A stretch of DNA of 64,000 nucleotides, taken from NCBI GenBank assembly GCA_900544275.1, contig UQUU01000003.1:1-64000 (forward strand). The letters are read 5' to 3'. This DNA comes from an uncultured Succiniclasticum sp. (lineage in GTDB: Bacteria > Bacillota > Negativicutes > Acidaminococcales > Acidaminococcaceae). Positions 33,956-42,745 of the stretch are shown here, piece by piece. The position numbers and the translations under genes were made by a program. Within the stretch, counting starts at the first letter, position 1; each line of letters starts with the position of its first letter. Under the pieces are notes generated by a model. It was not told the DNA's origin, ran no database searches, and worked only from the letters and a program-made list of their open reading frames with translations.

Positions 33956-34906
33956 ATGATGAATAGTGTACGTAAATTTGACTTAAAAGCACTGGTTGCC
34001 GCTATTTTACTTTTTGCTGTGATACAAGGCTTGCTGGCGGCAGAGGTTATAGGACCTTTCTGGGAATTAAACCTGGTCCTCATCGGTATTAACGTGATCC
34101 TGGCTTCCAGCCTGAATATGATCAATGGTTTTACCGGCCAGTTTTCGATCGGTCATGCCGGTTTTCTGGCGGTAGGCGCTTATGTAGGAGCGGTGATGAC
34201 CGTAAAGTTGGGCTTTACCTTTCCCGTAGCCTTAGTGGCAGGCACATTGGCCGCCGGTTTCCTGGGCTTTCTGATCGGTTTGCCCACCTTGCGGCTGGAT
34301 GGCGATTATCTGGCAATTGCGACCCTGGGTTTGGGGGAGATTATCCGCATCTGCATCCTGAATATTGATTATATCGGAGGGGCTTCAGGCTTAATGGGGA
34401 TCCCCCGTCTGACTACTTTTACGATCACATTCTGGCTGATGATCGGCGTTCTGTTCTTTATCAAAAACTTTAAAAACTCCGCTCATGGCAGGGCCTGTCT
34501 TGCAATTCGTGAAAATGAGATTGCTGCGGATACTATGGGGATCGACACAACAAAATACAAAGTAATGGCATTTACTTTGGGTGCCGCTTTTGCCGGTACT
34601 GCCGGTGTGCTGTTTTCACATTACTTCTTTATTGCTCACCCGGCTTCCTTTACATTTTTGCGCTCTTTTGACATCTTAACCATGGTTGTGTTGGGCGGCC
34701 TGGGGTCGCTGACCGGTTCTGTTGTGGGCGCGATCTTACTTACTTTTATTTCGGCTGCGCTGGCGGATTTCCCCGAATGGCGTATGATTATTTATTCCCT
34801 TGCGATGATTATCTTGATGTTGTATCGTCCGCAGGGTCTGCTCGGAAACAAAGAGATTTCCGGTTGGATCTTTGGCAAATTGCTGCCGGGAGGTAAAAAA
34901 GCATGA
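33956..34906 (+). CDS. livM: Branched-chain amino acid ABC transporter permease LivM
   Basis: 316 residues, about nine to ten membrane segments. Motifs NMINGFTGQFSIGHAGFLAVG, LDGDYLAIATLGLGEIIRI and FDILTMVVLGGLGSLTGSV identify LivM. The start is one of two adjacent ATGs (33956 or 33959) after AGAGG; the ORF extension from 33950 uses a GTG that overlaps the ribosome site. Overlaps livG by 4 bases. Confidence 0.95.
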   Translation: MMNSVRKFDLKALVAAILLFAVIQGLLAAEVIGPFWELNLVLIGINVILASSLNMINGFTGQFSIGHAGFLAVGAYVGAVMTVKLGFTFPVALVAGTLAAGFLGFLIGLPTLRLDGDYLAIATLGLGEIIRICILNIDYIGGASGLMGIPRLTTFTITFWLMIGVLFFIKNFKNSAHGRACLAIRENEIAADTMGIDTTKYKVMAFTLGAAFAGTAGVLFSHYFFIAHPASFTFLRSFDILTMVVLGGLGSLTGSVVGAILLTFISAALADFPEWRMIIYSLAMIILMLYRPQGLLGNKEISGWIFGKLLPGGKKA

Positions 34907-35682
34907 CTGAGAAGAAGCATTTGCTGGATATGCAGGACGTTTCCATCGTATTTGGCGGTTTGCGCGCGGTTTCCAACGTAAATCTTTATATTGACGAAGG
35001 AGAACTGATCGGTCTGATCGGCCCCAACGGCGCCGGTAAGACGACAGCCTTTAATATGATCACCGGTGTGTACACCCCTACAGAAGGAAAAATTTATTTC
35101 GATGGCAAACCGGTCAACGGCAAAAAGTCGTATCAGGTAACGCAAATGGGTATGGCCCGTACCTTCCAGAATATCCGTCTTTTTTCGGAACTGTCTGTGT
35201 TGGACAATGTTAAAATTGCCTTTAATATGCATATTAATTATTCTCTGCCCCAGGCAATTTTTCGTGTAAAGCAGTATTTCTCGGAAGAAGATACCGTTAC
35301 CAGAGAAGCGTTGGAACTTTTAAAACTCTTTCATTTGGATGCCCATGCCAATGATTTGGCCAAAAATCTTCCTTATGGAGCGCAGCGTCGTTTGGAAATT
35401 GCCCGGGCGCTGGCGACGAAGCCGAAACTGCTGTTGTTGGATGAACCGGCCGCAGGTATGAATCCCCAGGAAACAAAGGAATTAATGGAGATGATCCAGT
35501 GGCTGCGGGATAATTTTAAAATTGCAATCTTGTTGATCGAACATGATATGGGGCTGGTTATGGGGGTCTGCGAAAGATTGTATGTTTTGGAATATGGTTT
35601 TTGCATTGCTACCGGTACGCCGGAGGAAATCAAACAGAATAAAGCTGTGATCAAAGCGTATCTTGGTGGGGAGGTATCATAA
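34903..35682 (+). CDS. livG: Branched-chain amino acid ABC transporter ATP-binding protein LivG
   Basis: 259 residues. Walker A GPNGAGKTTAFNMITG near residue 40, the LivG form of the ABC signature (NLPYGAQRRLEIARAL) near 155 and Walker B LLLLDEPAAGMN near 180. Cytoplasmic ATPase that forms a heterodimer with LivF. Starts on the ATGA overlap with livM and ends 2 bases before livF. Confidence 0.96.
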   Translation: MTEKKHLLDMQDVSIVFGGLRAVSNVNLYIDEGELIGLIGPNGAGKTTAFNMITGVYTPTEGKIYFDGKPVNGKKSYQVTQMGMARTFQNIRLFSELSVLDNVKIAFNMHINYSLPQAIFRVKQYFSEEDTVTREALELLKLFHLDAHANDLAKNLPYGAQRRLEIARALATKPKLLLLDEPAAGMNPQETKELMEMIQWLRDNFKIAILLIEHDMGLVMGVCERLYVLEYGFCIATGTPEEIKQNKAVIKAYLGGEVS

Positions 35683-35684
35683 TA

Positions 35685-36395
35685 ATGAGCATGCTGAAAG
35701 TTGAGGATATCAACGTATATTATGGTGCGATCCATGCCATAAAAGGCATCAGCCTGAATGTAGAAAAAGAATCAATCACCACGTTAATCGGCTCCAATGG
35801 GGCAGGGAAATCAACGACGCTTCATACAATCTCGGGCTTATTAAAGCCTAAAACCGGTAAAATCTTATTTGAAGATTGCGATATCACGGGCGTTGCCGCT
35901 CATAAAATCGTGGGAATGGGTTTGTGTCAGGTGCCAGAAGGGCGTCATGTGTTCGCAAACATGACGGTAATGGAAAACCTGGAATTAGGTGCCTATCTGC
36001 GCAAAGATAAAGAGGGCATCAATAAAGATCTGACGGAGGTGTTTACCAAGTTTCCCCGTTTATTGGAAAGAAAATATCAGATCTCCGGCACTCTGTCCGG
36101 CGGTGAGCAGCAAATGTTGGCCATGGGCCGCGCCCTGATGAGCCGTCCTCGCTTACTGTTGCTGGATGAACCGTCGATGGGACTGGCACCCTTGCTGGTT
36201 CAGGAAATTTTTAATATAATAAAAGAAATCAATGATGGCGGAACAACGGTGCTTCTGGTGGAACAAAATGCGAAAATGGCGCTGTCCATTGCTGATAAAG
36301 CGTATGTTCTGGAAACAGGCAAGATCACGCTGGAAGGTACCGGTAAGGATCTGCTGCGCAGTGAAGATGTACAAAAAGCCTATCTGGGCGGATAA
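35685..36395 (+). CDS. livF: Branched-chain amino acid ABC transporter ATP-binding protein LivF
   Basis: 236 residues. Walker A GSNGAGKSTTLHTISG near 35, LivF-specific VPEGRHVFANMTVMENLELG near 90, signature SGGEQQMLAMGRALMSRP near 137 and Walker B LLLLDEPSMGLAP near 160. Completes the transporter. Preceded by GGGAGG. A 55-base gap leads to the CBS-ACT gene. Confidence 0.96.
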   Translation: MSMLKVEDINVYYGAIHAIKGISLNVEKESITTLIGSNGAGKSTTLHTISGLLKPKTGKILFEDCDITGVAAHKIVGMGLCQVPEGRHVFANMTVMENLELGAYLRKDKEGINKDLTEVFTKFPRLLERKYQISGTLSGGEQQMLAMGRALMSRPRLLLLDEPSMGLAPLLVQEIFNIIKEINDGGTTVLLVEQNAKMALSIADKAYVLETGKITLEGTGKDLLRSEDVQKAYLGG

Positions 36396-36450
36396 ATTTT
36401 TGGTTAAACTTATAAAAGTGGAAACTGAAGTGATCAAGGAGGCTTGTGTG

Positions 36451-37110
36451 ATGTTTGTTAAAGATATTATGACACAGAATGTTCGTACGATTAATCAGAA
36501 CCAGACACTGTTGGAGCTGCAGGGGCTTATGCGCAATGAGAATTTAAGGCGGATTCCTGTTGTCAATGACGCAGGTCAGGTCGTAGGCATTGTAACCAAT
36601 ACCGATGTGAGACAGGCATCTCCTTCCGAAGCCAGCACGCTTTCCCGCTATGAAGCCAGCTACCTGCTGAGTCGCATTAAAGTGAAAGATGTGATGACCC
36701 ACAACGTAAAAACCGTCTTTGATCATGCGGATCTGGCGGATGTAGCGGCCTTAATGTATCAGGACCGCATTGCTTCTGTTCCGGTCCTGGATGAAAACGG
36801 GAACTTGTGCGGGATTGTAACAGATACCGATGTGTTCCGTGCTCTGGTGGATATCTTTGGCTTGAGCCAGACCGCCACAAGGATCACCTTAGATGTATCC
36901 GATAAGCCGGGGGTACTGGCAGAATTAGGCAAACTGTTTGCCGATCGTGGTATTAATATCATTTCGCTTGTGACGAATGAAACGAAGAACCTGGGCAATA
37001 AAGAAATTACACTGACCGTAGATTTGTCACAGGCCGGTATGGATATTATTGAAGAATTGCGGGAAGCCGGCTATAGCATTGTTAATATTGCTACCAGCAA
37101 AGTGAAATGA
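36451..37110 (+). CDS. CBS-pair and ACT domain protein (AcuB-like)
   Basis: 219 residues. Two CBS domains (MFVKDIMTQNVRTINQNQTL and VKDVMTHNVKTVFDHADL) bind adenine nucleotides in relatives. A C-terminal ACT domain (TLDVSDKPGVLAELGKLFAD) commonly senses amino acids. The layout is AcuB-like. Its place directly after livF suggests it links nucleotide or amino-acid status to branched-chain amino-acid transport; this is inference. The start is ATG 36451 after AAGGAGG; the longer ORF from 36232 lies inside livF. Overlaps the DUF951 gene by 4 bases. Confidence 0.88.
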   Translation: MFVKDIMTQNVRTINQNQTLLELQGLMRNENLRRIPVVNDAGQVVGIVTNTDVRQASPSEASTLSRYEASYLLSRIKVKDVMTHNVKTVFDHADLADVAALMYQDRIASVPVLDENGNLCGIVTDTDVFRALVDIFGLSQTATRITLDVSDKPGVLAELGKLFADRGINIISLVTNETKNLGNKEITLTVDLSQAGMDIIEELREAGYSIVNIATSKVK

Positions 37111-37310
37111 AGATGGCGCTAACAGAATATAAAATCGGGACAGTAGTGCGTATGAAGAAGGCTCACCCTTGTGGGTCATCTGATTGGGAAATCACCCGTG
37201 TGGGCATGGATATAGGGCTGAAGTGCTGTGGTTGTGGTCATTACATCATGTTGCCCCGCAGTAAATTTTCCAGGGCCGTAAAAGAAATTGTGCAAGAGGC
37301 GGAAAAATAA
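37107..37310 (+). CDS. DUF951 small protein
   Basis: 67 residues. Contains the DUF951 pattern VVRMKKAHPCGSSDWEITR, GLKCCGCGH and MLPRSKFSR. The three cysteines and a histidine may bind zinc. Function unknown; in Firmicutes the gene often lies just before ychF, as here. Starts on the ATGA overlap with the CBS-ACT gene; ATG 37113 is an alternative. Confidence 0.85.
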   Translation: MKMALTEYKIGTVVRMKKAHPCGSSDWEITRVGMDIGLKCCGCGHYIMLPRSKFSRAVKEIVQEAEK

Positions 37311-37321
37311 GATTGAAATCC

Positions 37322-37354
37322 ATCGGCGGTGCTGCCAGTACCGCCGATTTTATG
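37322..37354 (+). terminator. Terminator between DUF951 gene and ychF
   Basis: Nine-base stem ATCGGCGGT (37322-37330) with ACCGCCGAT (37340-37348), followed by TTTATG. Marks the end of the liv unit. Confidence 0.7.
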
Positions 37355-37458
37355 TTATAATCAACAGATATAACAAGTAAATAATTTTAGGTATATGCCG
37401 GAGTCGTTTGTAAAACGGGATGTATCTGTAAAAAACGGGAATTAAAGGAGAATTTGAT

Positions 37459-38565
37459 ATGAGTACAAACTTGGATGTGGGTATTGTGGGATTACCCAAT
37501 GTAGGAAAAAGCACGCTGTTTAATGCGATTACCAAGGCCGGTGCGGAAGCAGCGAACTATCCGTTTTGTACGATTGAGCCCAATGAAGGCGTGGTTGCGG
37601 TTCCCGATGAGCGTTTGGACGTGTTATCCAAAATGTTTAAGTCTAAAAAAATTACGCCGGCTATCATGCATTTTGTAGATATTGCCGGTCTGGTAAAGGG
37701 CGCTTCCAAAGGCGAAGGACTGGGAAACCAGTTTTTAAGCCATATTCGTAATACAGACGCGATTGCAGAAGTGGTACGTTGTTTTGAAGATGATAATGTG
37801 ACCCATGTAGAAGGCAGTATAAATCCTGTCAGGGATATAGAGATCATCGATACGGAACTGTGTCTGGCGGATATTGATACTGTCAGCAATCGTTTAAAAA
37901 AAGTAGAAAAGCTGGTCAAGGCGCATGATAAAAAAGCGGTGGCGGAACAGGAACTTTTGTCGCGCGTTGCCAGAGATCTGGAGGAGATCATACCGGTCCG
38001 CCGGATGGAACTTACCGAAGAAGAACAGGCCGTATTATACGATCTGCAGCTGCTGACCAATAAACCGATCATTTATGTTTGTAACGTGGCGGAAAACGAA
38101 GCGGCAGATTACAGTAATAATGTCTATGTGAATAAAGTGCAGGAATTTGCGACACAAGAACAAGCCGAGGTGGTGGTGATCTCCGCGAAAGTGGAAGCGG
38201 AAATCGCCGAGTTACCCGAGGAAGAAGCGAAAGAATATCTGGCAATGGAAGGTCTTACAGAAGCCGGGTTGAATCGCCTGATCAAAGCGGGATTTAAACT
38301 GTTGGGCTTACAGACGTATCTGACTGCAGGGGAGATCGAAAGCCGCGCCTGGACCATTAATATCGGTACAAAAGCGCCCCAGGCGGCAGGGAAGATCCAT
38401 ACGGATTTTGAAAAAGGGTTTATTAAGGCAGAGATCGTATCTTATTCTGACTTAGTGACTTGCGGCAGTAAGGCGGCCGCCCGGGAAAAAGGGCTGGTTC
38501 GTTTGGAAGGCAAGGACTATGTAATGCAGGATGGCGATGTGGTGGAATTCCGTTTTAACGTATAA
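37459..38565 (+). CDS. ychF: Redox-regulated ATPase YchF (OLA1 family)
   Basis: 368 residues, typical length. Obg-like G domain with GLPNVGKSTLFNAIT at residue 9, NYPFCTIEPNEG switch, DIAGLVKGASKGEGLGNQFL and a C-terminal TGS domain. The NKxD motif is altered as in other YchF proteins, which prefer ATP. Ribosome-associated stress protein. Preceded by AAAGGAG and ends before a strong terminator at 38571. Confidence 0.95.
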   Translation: MSTNLDVGIVGLPNVGKSTLFNAITKAGAEAANYPFCTIEPNEGVVAVPDERLDVLSKMFKSKKITPAIMHFVDIAGLVKGASKGEGLGNQFLSHIRNTDAIAEVVRCFEDDNVTHVEGSINPVRDIEIIDTELCLADIDTVSNRLKKVEKLVKAHDKKAVAEQELLSRVARDLEEIIPVRRMELTEEEQAVLYDLQLLTNKPIIYVCNVAENEAADYSNNVYVNKVQEFATQEQAEVVVISAKVEAEIAELPEEEAKEYLAMEGLTEAGLNRLIKAGFKLLGLQTYLTAGEIESRAWTINIGTKAPQAAGKIHTDFEKGFIKAEIVSYSDLVTCGSKAAAREKGLVRLEGKDYVMQDGDVVEFRFNV

Positions 38566-38570
38566 ACGCA

Positions 38571-38600
38571 GCGGTGGCCCTGGCCGCCGCCTTTTTCTTC
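38571..38600 (+). terminator. Terminator after ychF
   Basis: GC-rich stem GCGGTGGCC with GGCCGCCGC (38571-38590, tight loop, one G-T pair) followed by CTTTTTCTTC. Confidence 0.8.
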
Positions 38601-38759
38601 TGAATCAGAATTAACAAGGGTGGAAACCGGAAGAGTTGTTGCAAGAGTAAAAATTGTGGGGTTGGTTTTCCTGTTAAGGCGGAGAAAAGTACATTTTGAT
38701 TAGGGTGGAGGAAATCGGTTTGATTTCTCAGAAGTGCGGAATTTTTAAGGAGCAGAATC

Positions 38760-39536
38760 ATGTTTGATACACATAACCATTGTGATTTTTCCTGCGATGC
38801 TGAAATGACATTGCCGGAGGCGGTCGCTACCGCAGAAAAATTGGGCCTGGGGTTCATTCTGACGGAGCATTGGGACTATGACTATCCTACCAATCCCGAA
38901 ATGTTCCTGTTTGACAGAGACGCCTATTTTGCTAAAAATGAACCTTTGCGCCGGGAGAATGTTCTTTTGGGCATCGAGATAGGTCTGCAGCCCCACTTAG
39001 CTCAGAAAGACGATGCGGTGGCAGAGGGATATCCGTTTGATTTTGTAATCGGTTCGCTGCATATGATGAACAAAAGGGATCTGTATGAGCCGGCTTCTTA
39101 CGCAGGATTATCCAAGGAAGAAACCATGCATTATTACCTCAGAGACAGTATCCTGGTCCTGGAAAATCATACTAATTTTGACTCTTTGGGGCATATTGAC
39201 TATATTTGCCGGTATTGGCCCTATGCGGACAAAGAATTTCATATGGAGGAAAATCAGTCAGAGTGGGATCGTTTGTTCTCGCTTCTGATAGAAAAGAACA
39301 AGCCCATTGAAATCAATACCCGCAGACTGGATGATCCCCGGTCGATCCGGGCGTTGCTGCCTTTATACAAACGCTATCAGGCATTGGGCGGGCGTTACTG
39401 CACTTTGGGAAGTGATGCTCATTGTACAGAACATATCGGCCGCCGTTTAGGTGTAGCCGTTTCTATGGCGAAAGAGGCGGGGTTAAGTCCGGTCTATTTT
39501 AAGGGACGCAAGATGTTGACGGATGTGATTAAGTAA
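38760..39536 (+). CDS. PHP-domain phosphatase, histidinol-phosphatase (HisJ) family
   Basis: 258 residues. The PHP metal-binding motifs are present: DTHNHCDFSCDAEM at the N terminus, TEHWDY near 40, IGSLHM near 97, DSLGHIDYICRY near 142 and LGSDAHCTEHIG near 219. The family hydrolyses phosphate esters including histidinol phosphate, but no other his gene is nearby, so the substrate is uncertain. AAGGAGCAG precedes the ATG. Monocistronic. Confidence 0.87.
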   Translation: MFDTHNHCDFSCDAEMTLPEAVATAEKLGLGFILTEHWDYDYPTNPEMFLFDRDAYFAKNEPLRRENVLLGIEIGLQPHLAQKDDAVAEGYPFDFVIGSLHMMNKRDLYEPASYAGLSKEETMHYYLRDSILVLENHTNFDSLGHIDYICRYWPYADKEFHMEENQSEWDRLFSLLIEKNKPIEINTRRLDDPRSIRALLPLYKRYQALGGRYCTLGSDAHCTEHIGRRLGVAVSMAKEAGLSPVYFKGRKMLTDVIK

Positions 39537-39636
39537 GATTTTAGGAAGTAAAAACAGTCGGGTCAGAGAAAATTCCACTGTGCTAATGGAAAAATAAAAA
39601 GACAGGGCTCGACGTAAGTGTCTGGTGATAGATTTT

Positions 39637-40968
39637 ATGGAAAAAAATATGACGACAGGGAACGCCCTTAAATTGCTGCTGACTTTCATGATCCCCCTGA
39701 TTATCGGGAACGTATTTCAGCAGATTTACAGTATTTCGGATATTATCATTGTGGGGCGGACGATCGGGATAAACGCTCTTGCGGCAGTGGGGGCCGCTGC
39801 GCCCGTTTTTATGTTGCTGGTGATGGTGACTATGGGTCTGACAAATGGTTTTACAGTTTTGACCGGTCAGTTTTTTGGCGCCGGTGATTTGCAGAAGATG
39901 CGGCGTAGCGTAGCCGTTAGTATGCTGTTGAGTGTAACAGCAGTACTTTTTATGGCTGTGGCCATGCATTTATTTGTCGATCCCTTGCTGCGTTTGATGA
40001 ATTTACCGACAGTTTTGTACCAGGATTGCCGCAGTTATATCGTTATTGTCGCAGATGGCCTTTGGGCCATGATGGCATATAATTTTTTTGCGGCGGTACT
40101 GCGGGCGTTGGGAGACAGTAAGACGCCGGTTTATTTTCTGATTTTGGCTACAGTGCTCAATGTAGGGTTAGCGTTGCTTTTTATTTTGAAATTTGCGATG
40201 GGCGTACCCGGTTCTGCCTATGCGCTGGTTATTGCACAGGGCATTGCGGCGATCCTTTCGGCCGTTTATATGTGGCAGCGTTTCCCCATATTAAGGCTCC
40301 GAAAAGAAGACTGGCATTGGGAAAAAAGCTTTGCTATAGAACATTTAAAGATAGGTGTTCCCATGGCGGCGCAATTCTCGGTTATTGGGATGGGGATTCT
40401 TTTAATTCAGTCTGTGACTAATAAATTCGGACCGGACACGATTGCCGGTTTTACGGCGGCAATGCGGGTCGAGCAGCTTGCGTTACAGCCCATGGCTTCT
40501 TTCGGTATTGCGATGGCGGCGTTCTGCGCGCAAAACTACGGCGCTAAAAAATTCGATCGTATTCGTGATGCAGTACGTAAATGTTCTTTTATTGCTTTTG
40601 GTTTTGCCGTGGCAGCCGGTATTTTTATTTTCTTTTTCAGTGAAGGAATCATTGGTATTTTTATCGATGGAGAAAATGAGAAAGTAGTCGGCGATGCGTT
40701 GAATTATCTGCATCATACGGTACCTTTTTACTTCTTTCTCAGTCAGATTTTTATTTATCGCAGTGCAGTACAGGGCATGGGTGTGGGCATGGTTCCCCTG
40801 ACCGCCGCAATTATTGAATTGGGGATGCGTACCGGTGCGGCCGAAATTCTTGCCGTAGACTGGGGCTATCTAGGCGTCTGTTATGCCAGTCCGATTGCCT
40901 GGGTGGCTTCTTCCGTTTTTTTATTTTTCGCATTTCACTATTTTTTACGGTCTTTTGCCCAGCAATAA
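39637..40968 (+). CDS. MATE family efflux transporter
   Basis: 443 residues with about twelve membrane helices in two similar halves. Typical N-terminal pattern MTTGNALKLLLTFMIPLIIGNVFQQIYSISDIIIVGR. Exports drugs or metabolites using a Na+ or H+ gradient; substrate unknown. ATG 39637 is the best start, though its ribosome site is weak (TGGTGA); GTG 39625 is possible. A new promoter lies just after the stop, so panC is transcribed separately. Confidence 0.9.
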   Translation: MEKNMTTGNALKLLLTFMIPLIIGNVFQQIYSISDIIIVGRTIGINALAAVGAAAPVFMLLVMVTMGLTNGFTVLTGQFFGAGDLQKMRRSVAVSMLLSVTAVLFMAVAMHLFVDPLLRLMNLPTVLYQDCRSYIVIVADGLWAMMAYNFFAAVLRALGDSKTPVYFLILATVLNVGLALLFILKFAMGVPGSAYALVIAQGIAAILSAVYMWQRFPILRLRKEDWHWEKSFAIEHLKIGVPMAAQFSVIGMGILLIQSVTNKFGPDTIAGFTAAMRVEQLALQPMASFGIAMAAFCAQNYGAKKFDRIRDAVRKCSFIAFGFAVAAGIFIFFFSEGIIGIFIDGENEKVVGDALNYLHHTVPFYFFLSQIFIYRSAVQGMGVGMVPLTAAIIELGMRTGAAEILAVDWGYLGVCYASPIAWVASSVFLFFAFHYFLRSFAQQ

Positions 40969-40974
40969 AAAAAT

Positions 40975-41003
40975 TTGCATTCTTTATTGAGTTGTGCTAT
41001 CAT
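40975..41003 (+). promoter_or_regulatory. Promoter of the panC leader
   Basis: TTGCAT (40975-40980), 17-base spacer and TATCAT (40998-41003). It would start an RNA near 41010, giving a leader of about 230 bases before panC. Confidence 0.6.
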
Positions 41004-41014
41004 ACATTTGGTTT

Positions 41015-41160
41015 TAAGGAATCTGGAAGACACTTATGAGTTTTACCGGGTTTCGGCAAAATGATAATGGTGAGTCAAATATCGCTTGGATCTGAGATGA
41101 CCGGGACGTGACGCAATAAGAAGTTATATCGCGCATCCGTTTTCGGGTGTGTGTTTTTTA
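41015..41160 (+). promoter_or_regulatory. Structured leader with terminator upstream of panC (candidate cis-regulatory RNA)
   Basis: The RNA downstream of the promoter contains a hairpin UUUUaCCG/CGGcAAAA, a longer-range pairing of CACUUAU with AUGGUG, and then a ten-base-pair terminator (41130-41139 with 41144-41153, TTTT loop, several G-U pairs) followed by six T. A terminator between promoter and gene points to transcription attenuation. It does not match any riboswitch consensus I can recall in detail. The pan motif known upstream of pantothenate genes in Firmicutes is the first hypothesis. The remaining bases to 41241 carry the panC ribosome site (GGGAGGAAA). Confidence 0.5.
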
Positions 41161-41241
41161 TTTGCAGCGCCTTTGTAGCATTTGAGGCTCGTAATCGTGT
41201 TAGAGTACTTATTTACAGTCAGGTAAAAGCAGGGAGGAAAC

Positions 41242-42099
41242 ATGAAGCTAATTAAAACGGTTGCTGAATTACAGTCGACAGTAAAAAAGGTTAAAAAAGC
41301 AGGTAAAACCATCGGGCTGGTTCCTACGATGGGGGCGCTTCATGAAGGGCACGCCTCTTTGATACGGGCCGCTCACGCAGAAAATGATTTTGTGGTCGTC
41401 AGTGATTTTGTGAATCCCACTCAGTTTTCGCCGAATGAAGACCTGGACGCCTATCCCCGTACCATAGCAAAAGACTGCGAAGTAGCCGAAACCATGGGTG
41501 CGGATGTCGTATTTGCTCCTTCACCGCAGGAAATGTATCCTAATCCGGATATGACCTGGGTAGAAGTAACCGGGAATATTACAAAAGTTTTATGCGGCAA
41601 ATCCCGTCCAATCCATTTTCGGGGCGTGGCGACAGTAGTAAGCAAATTGTTCCATCTGGCGCAGCCGGACCGGGCGTATTTTGGGCAAAAGGATGCGCAG
41701 CAGGCGGAAGTATTGAAAAGAATGGTGCAGGATCTGTTCTTTCCTTTGGAAATCCGCGTGATGCCGATCATTCGTGAAGCGGACGGCCTGGCAAAAAGCA
41801 GCCGCAATGTGTATCTGTCGGCAAAAGAACGTGCGGCGGCACTGATTTTAAGCAAAGCGTTGCAAACGGCTTCCCTGGCTTTTGCAAAAGGTGAAAAAAA
41901 CAGTAAAAAGCTGGTAAAAATGGTCAGCGACATGATTCAAAGTGAACCGCTGAGTGAGATTGATTATGTGGAGATTTACCGGCAGAATGGGTTAACAGAG
42001 GCGGAAGAAATTATTACAACGCCGCATTTGTTAGCGGTGGCAGTGAGATTCGGCAACACCCGTCTGATCGATAACGTGATTTTGGGCGCTAAAGAGTAA
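41242..42099 (+). CDS. panC: Pantothenate synthetase
   Basis: 285 residues, normal length. Joins pantoate and beta-alanine with ATP. Motifs: PTMGALHEGHASLIR (HIGH region), SDFVNPTQFSPNEDL, KSRPIHFRGVATVV, AYFGQKDAQQ and SSRNVYLS. GGGAGGAAAC precedes the ATG. With panD downstream it forms the pantothenate branch towards coenzyme A; panB is not in the window. Confidence 0.97.
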   Translation: MKLIKTVAELQSTVKKVKKAGKTIGLVPTMGALHEGHASLIRAAHAENDFVVVSDFVNPTQFSPNEDLDAYPRTIAKDCEVAETMGADVVFAPSPQEMYPNPDMTWVEVTGNITKVLCGKSRPIHFRGVATVVSKLFHLAQPDRAYFGQKDAQQAEVLKRMVQDLFFPLEIRVMPIIREADGLAKSSRNVYLSAKERAAALILSKALQTASLAFAKGEKNSKKLVKMVSDMIQSEPLSEIDYVEIYRQNGLTEAEEIITTPHLLAVAVRFGNTRLIDNVILGAKE

Positions 42100-42206
42100 G
42101 AGAATGCCAACGTTATGTAATTTGGAAAAGCAGCAAAGGTGCAGAGATCAAGAAAATTCAGTTCTGTTTTGAACAAGGGCATGTGAGCCAACACAGGAGG
42201 GAAATC

Positions 42207-42632
42207 ATGTTATATACTATGTTTCATGGAAAGATCCACAGAGCGATCGTCACTCAGGCGCGTTTAGACTATATGGGCAGTATCACCATAGATGCGGACC
42301 TGTTGGATGCGGCCGGGATTCTGCCGGGGGAACGGGTGCAGATTGTGAATAATAATAATGGGGAACGGCTGGAAACCTACACGATTGCCGGCGAACGGGG
42401 CAGCGGTGTCATCTGCCTTAATGGAGCTGCGGCCCGCAAAACCCAGGTTGGGGATACGGTGATCATCATTGCGTATGCCCTGTTAGATGAAAAAGAGGCA
42501 AAGAAGCTGGTTCCCAAAGTGGTCATGGTAGATCAGAACAACCATATCATCAGTGATATTGGCCGGGAAAAAGAAAAACAAACTGTTAAGAACGCTTTAA
42601 AAAAAGCCGAGCGTAAGGCGGCGAAAAAGTAA
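42207..42632 (+). CDS. panD: Aspartate 1-decarboxylase precursor
   Basis: 141 residues. Makes beta-alanine for PanC. The self-cleaving Gly-Ser site is seen in LDYMGSITID, where the serine becomes the pyruvoyl group; FHGKIHRAIVTQ and NGAAARKTQVGD are typical. The start is ATG 42207 after AGGAGGGAAA; the ORF extension from 42183 precedes the site. A lysine-rich tail of about 25 residues (KNALKKAERKAAKK end) exceeds the usual length. Confidence 0.96.
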   Translation: MLYTMFHGKIHRAIVTQARLDYMGSITIDADLLDAAGILPGERVQIVNNNNGERLETYTIAGERGSGVICLNGAAARKTQVGDTVIIIAYALLDEKEAKKLVPKVVMVDQNNHIISDIGREKEKQTVKNALKKAERKAAKK

Positions 42633-42674
42633 GTAAAGGAAAATCAAATAGATTTTTCAGGTGCAAAAATAAGC

Positions 42675-42716
42675 AATCCCTCTTTAACAAATAAAGTTGC
42701 TAAAGAGGGATTTTTG
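42675..42716. terminator. Terminator after panD, possibly bidirectional
   Basis: Perfect 12-bp stem AATCCCTCTTTA (42675-42686) with its complement at 42701-42712, then TTTTG. sbcC converges from the right. Confidence 0.8.
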
Positions 42717-42745
42717 TCCAGTTGACAAACCCTGTGCCGGGCGTT

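Noticed and set aside
41085..41110. TPP-riboswitch-like CTGAGATGACC in the panC leader
   Set aside because: The rest of the TPP aptamer (the conserved second arm with the GCGGAGGGA-type sequence) is absent; the match is a short coincidence.
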